From Chlamydiales bacterium (GTDB lineage: Bacteria; Chlamydiota; Chlamydiia; Chlamydiales; JAACFD01): DNA of 7,506 nt. Below are positions 6,132 through 7,506 of the stretch, one piece after another. The position numbers were made by a program, and so were the translations under genes. Below the pieces are notes generated by a model. It was not told the DNA's origin. It was given only the letters and a program-made list of their open reading frames with translations, and did not search any database. Every line of letters starts with the position of its first letter. The stretch's first letter is position 1. Where the stretch lies: NCBI GenBank assembly GCA_009937555.1, contig JAACFD010000093.1, forward strand, positions 1 through 7,506. The letters run 5' to 3'.

Positions 6132-7346
6132 TTAGAAGTGGTACCAGAATTCTGTTTCCACTCTTTTAAACTTTCTCTCCATAGCTCCGCCAGCATTAGT
6201 TGTTGAAGCAACCATTCCAGCGTAGTTCTTGTTAGCATGTTTTGCGTCAAAATAGTTAACAACAAAGTCCATGTTATCAGTAATAGCATACTTAACTTTG
6301 AATTGGAAACCTTTGTAGTTAGCACCTAACATGTTGTATCTTCCGATACCTGCTACATCTCTTGCAAGGATAGCGTTTTGCTTAACGTGCTGGTAGTTTA
6401 CATCAACCATCCAGTCGCCTTCTCTTTCAACTTTACCGAAAGTAGCTCCTACTGCCCATGCTGAGTTTTCTTTCTTATCAGCAGTGTTAACGTAAGTTCC
6501 GTTAGCATCGTAGTTTACAGTGCTGTCAGCATTCTTTTTAGCAGCGTGGTTAATTAGGTAAGATGCATATAGATCCCACTCAACGCCGATTAGGTCTTGG
6601 TTAAACATGTAACCAACCATTACTTCAGAGTTTCTTGAACGTGTACCGTCAACAGTAACACCTGAAACTTTCTTTACCCAAGCAACATAAGAGTAGCTAG
6701 CATATAGACCTGTATCCATGATGTTAGATAGACCTACTTGAGCTGCCCAAGGGTATCTGTGGTTAGTTTCTGTATCAATCCACTTAGATAATTTAAGAGA
6801 TGCATCACCTAAAGCTTCGAAGCTGTTCATGAAGCTAAAGCTTAGACCATCGTGCTTAGTTCTTCTGTCAAATTGTAGTTTTGACTTGTAAACGTTTGAC
6901 ATTTTTTCTCTACCAACAGTTGCATTTAATGATGCAGCACCATCTTCGTAAAGATTCATACCAAAGTAAGCTTCTTCTAAAGCCATTGCCCAGCTTTGTG
7001 CTGTTCCATCACGGCTGATGTATCTATCACCTGAAGCAGATGAAGAACCCATCTCGTTGTTTGTTCTAATTGAGGACTTCGCCCATGTTCCGTTATTTTG
7101 GTAATCTAGACCAAGTTGCCAGTCTAAATCAAAGTTATCTTTAGAAAGTCCGGAAGTACCCTTTCCACCGTAGTATGCCTCACTATCAACAGTAAGACTT
7201 CTCATTGTGTACTCAACACCTGTTTTTCCGCTTAGTGTTAGTTCTCCACCTAGGTCTTCTAACATTACATTAGCTTTCCCCTGAGCGAATCCTAACCCGC
7301 AGACTGCCATAGCAGCTATTGCTGTTAAGTGTTTAATGAATTTCAT
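6132..7346 (-). CDS. Outer-membrane beta-barrel porin (Porin_5-like)
   Basis: This 404-residue protein has a Sec signal peptide (MKFIKHLTAIAAMAVCGLGFA, cut before Gln22) and no lipobox. The mature part is a series of amphipathic strands ending in WYHF, whose terminal Phe is the usual BAM signal. GREKMSNVYKSKLQFDRR...DGLSF (145-170) and EREGDWMVDVNYQHVKQNAI (307-326) followed by a Tyr-rich strand resemble the putative-porin family (Porin_5); I count roughly 16 strands. Its role would be diffusion of small solutes across the outer membrane. The mature protein has no Cys, unlike the disulfide-linked chlamydial MOMP, so it is a different kind of major porin. Asn, Tyr and Phe codons favour C-ending forms far more than in the neighbours, a sign of high expression. 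The ATG at 7352 leaves only two bases to GGAG; the one at 7346 has eight and begins a better signal peptide. Confidence 0.87.
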   Translation of the reverse strand: MKFIKHLTAIAAMAVCGLGFAQGKANVMLEDLGGELTLSGKTGVEYTMRSLTVDSEAYYGGKGTSGLSKDNFDLDWQLGLDYQNNGTWAKSSIRTNNEMGSSSASGDRYISRDGTAQSWAMALEEAYFGMNLYEDGAASLNATVGREKMSNVYKSKLQFDRRTKHDGLSFSFMNSFEALGDASLKLSKWIDTETNHRYPWAAQVGLSNIMDTGLYASYSYVAWVKKVSGVTVDGTRSRNSEVMVGYMFNQDLIGVEWDLYASYLINHAAKKNADSTVNYDANGTYVNTADKKENSAWAVGATFGKVEREGDWMVDVNYQHVKQNAILARDVAGIGRYNMLGANYKGFQFKVKYAITDNMDFVVNYFDAKHANKNYAGMVASTTNAGGAMERKFKRVETEFWYHF

Positions 7347-7354
7347 GACCATTT

Positions 7355-7358
7355 CTCC
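7355..7358 (-). promoter_or_regulatory. Ribosome binding site deciding the porin start
   Basis: GGAG on the minus strand is two bases from the ATG at 7352 but eight from the ATG at 7346, so the second ATG is the probable start. Confidence 0.6.
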
Positions 7359-7388
7359 ATTTGTTTCAATTACTTGTGTTTAATTTAA

Positions 7389-7394
7389 AGTATA
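7389..7394 (-). promoter_or_regulatory. Candidate -10 box of the porin gene
   Basis: TATACT on the minus strand would give a 5' leader of about 35 bases before the ATG at 7346. No good -35 hexamer lies at the right distance (the 17-base position reads gtggga), so an activator or a different sigma factor may contribute. The rest of the upstream region is AT-rich, with a short GC-rich imperfect dyad at 7434-7458. Confidence 0.4.
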
Positions 7395-7488
7395 ATCTTT
7401 TAAAATGTTAATCCCACCTAAACAATAATAAATAAGCGTAGGCACACGCCCACTACTTATAGATTTTTACTTTTACCTGCATATATAA

Positions 7489-7506
7489 TTTTTTTGTTTT
7501 TTTTTT
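7489..7506. repeat. Poly-T tract at the window edge, upstream of the porin
   Basis: Seven T, one G, then at least ten T to the last base of the window. On the porin strand this is poly-A about 95 bases or more upstream of the -10 box. It may be a curved A-tract, a length-variable homopolymer, or the T tract of a plus-oriented terminator. It is cut by the window edge. Confidence 0.5.

Noticed and set aside
6065..6325. Plus-strand open frame of 86 codons
   Set aside because: It lies opposite the porin's 3' end and its terminator. It is low-complexity (Leu/Thr/Trp-rich), has no ribosome binding site, and the porin frame explains the DNA.
7290..7346. Lipoprotein signal in the porin (Cys in AMAVCGLG)
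   Set aside because: The residue before Cys is Val and there is no proper lipobox. A signal peptidase I site at GFA follows.
7434..7458. GC-rich imperfect dyad (core GGC-ACAC-GCC) as a terminator of a gene beyond the window
   Set aside because: The outer arms pair poorly and the following T-richness is weak on either strand. The neighbouring gene is not visible, so it cannot be judged.
1..7506. Mobile element, CRISPR array, tRNA or phage genes
   Set aside because: No transposase, integrase, spaced direct repeats, cloverleaf or phage structural gene could be seen.

Overview
The window is AT-rich, tightly packed bacterial DNA, probably from a chlamydia-like organism (phylum Chlamydiota, an environmental or Parachlamydiales-type lineage). 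The main evidence is the overlapping mcsA-mcsB pair. Its McsB is strongly diverged and resembles the chlamydial homologue next to the McsA-like gene more than the Firmicutes enzyme. Signal peptides plus an outer-membrane barrel ending in Phe show a Gram-negative envelope. A large multidomain protein with a Ser/Thr-rich N-terminus also fits a host-associated bacterium. I rate the phylum at about 0.75; it rests on recall of family features, not on a search.

Layout: one gene on the plus strand (27-1673) meets, tail to tail, a run of six minus-strand genes. Read in their direction of transcription, these are: (1) an outer-membrane porin (start 7346, end 6132) closed by a strong rho-independent terminator (6071-6104); (2) mcsA (6004-5489) and mcsB (5499-4432), overlapping by 11 bases behind a good sigma70-type promoter; (3) an exported MORN-like/YwqK-like protein (4340-3420) with its own candidate promoter; (4) a YcaD-type major facilitator transporter (3368-2109) and a YchJ/SEC-C protein (2112-1711) joined by an ATGA overlap. 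No gap exceeds 300 bases. I see no tRNA, rRNA, CRISPR array, insertion sequence or integration site.

The two most interesting items are the plus-strand protein and McsB. The 548-residue protein combines a Ser/Thr-rich leader, a possible U-box-like region, a helical repeat-like segment, a winged helix and an HD phosphohydrolase domain with its metal ligands intact. I do not recognise this architecture; it could be a secreted effector or a DNA-linked hydrolase. McsB keeps the protein arginine kinase scaffold but has lost nearly every catalytic and nucleotide-binding position I can align by eye, so it may be a pseudokinase or binding partner of McsA. The mcsA promoter has a repeat cluster (three CTTATAA copies, two forming a near-perfect dyad on the -10 box) that looks like an operator and matches neither CtsR nor HrcA sites.

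The genes do not form one pathway. mcsA-mcsB points to protein quality control, the porin to envelope permeability, and the transporter/YchJ pair to an uncharacterised transport function.
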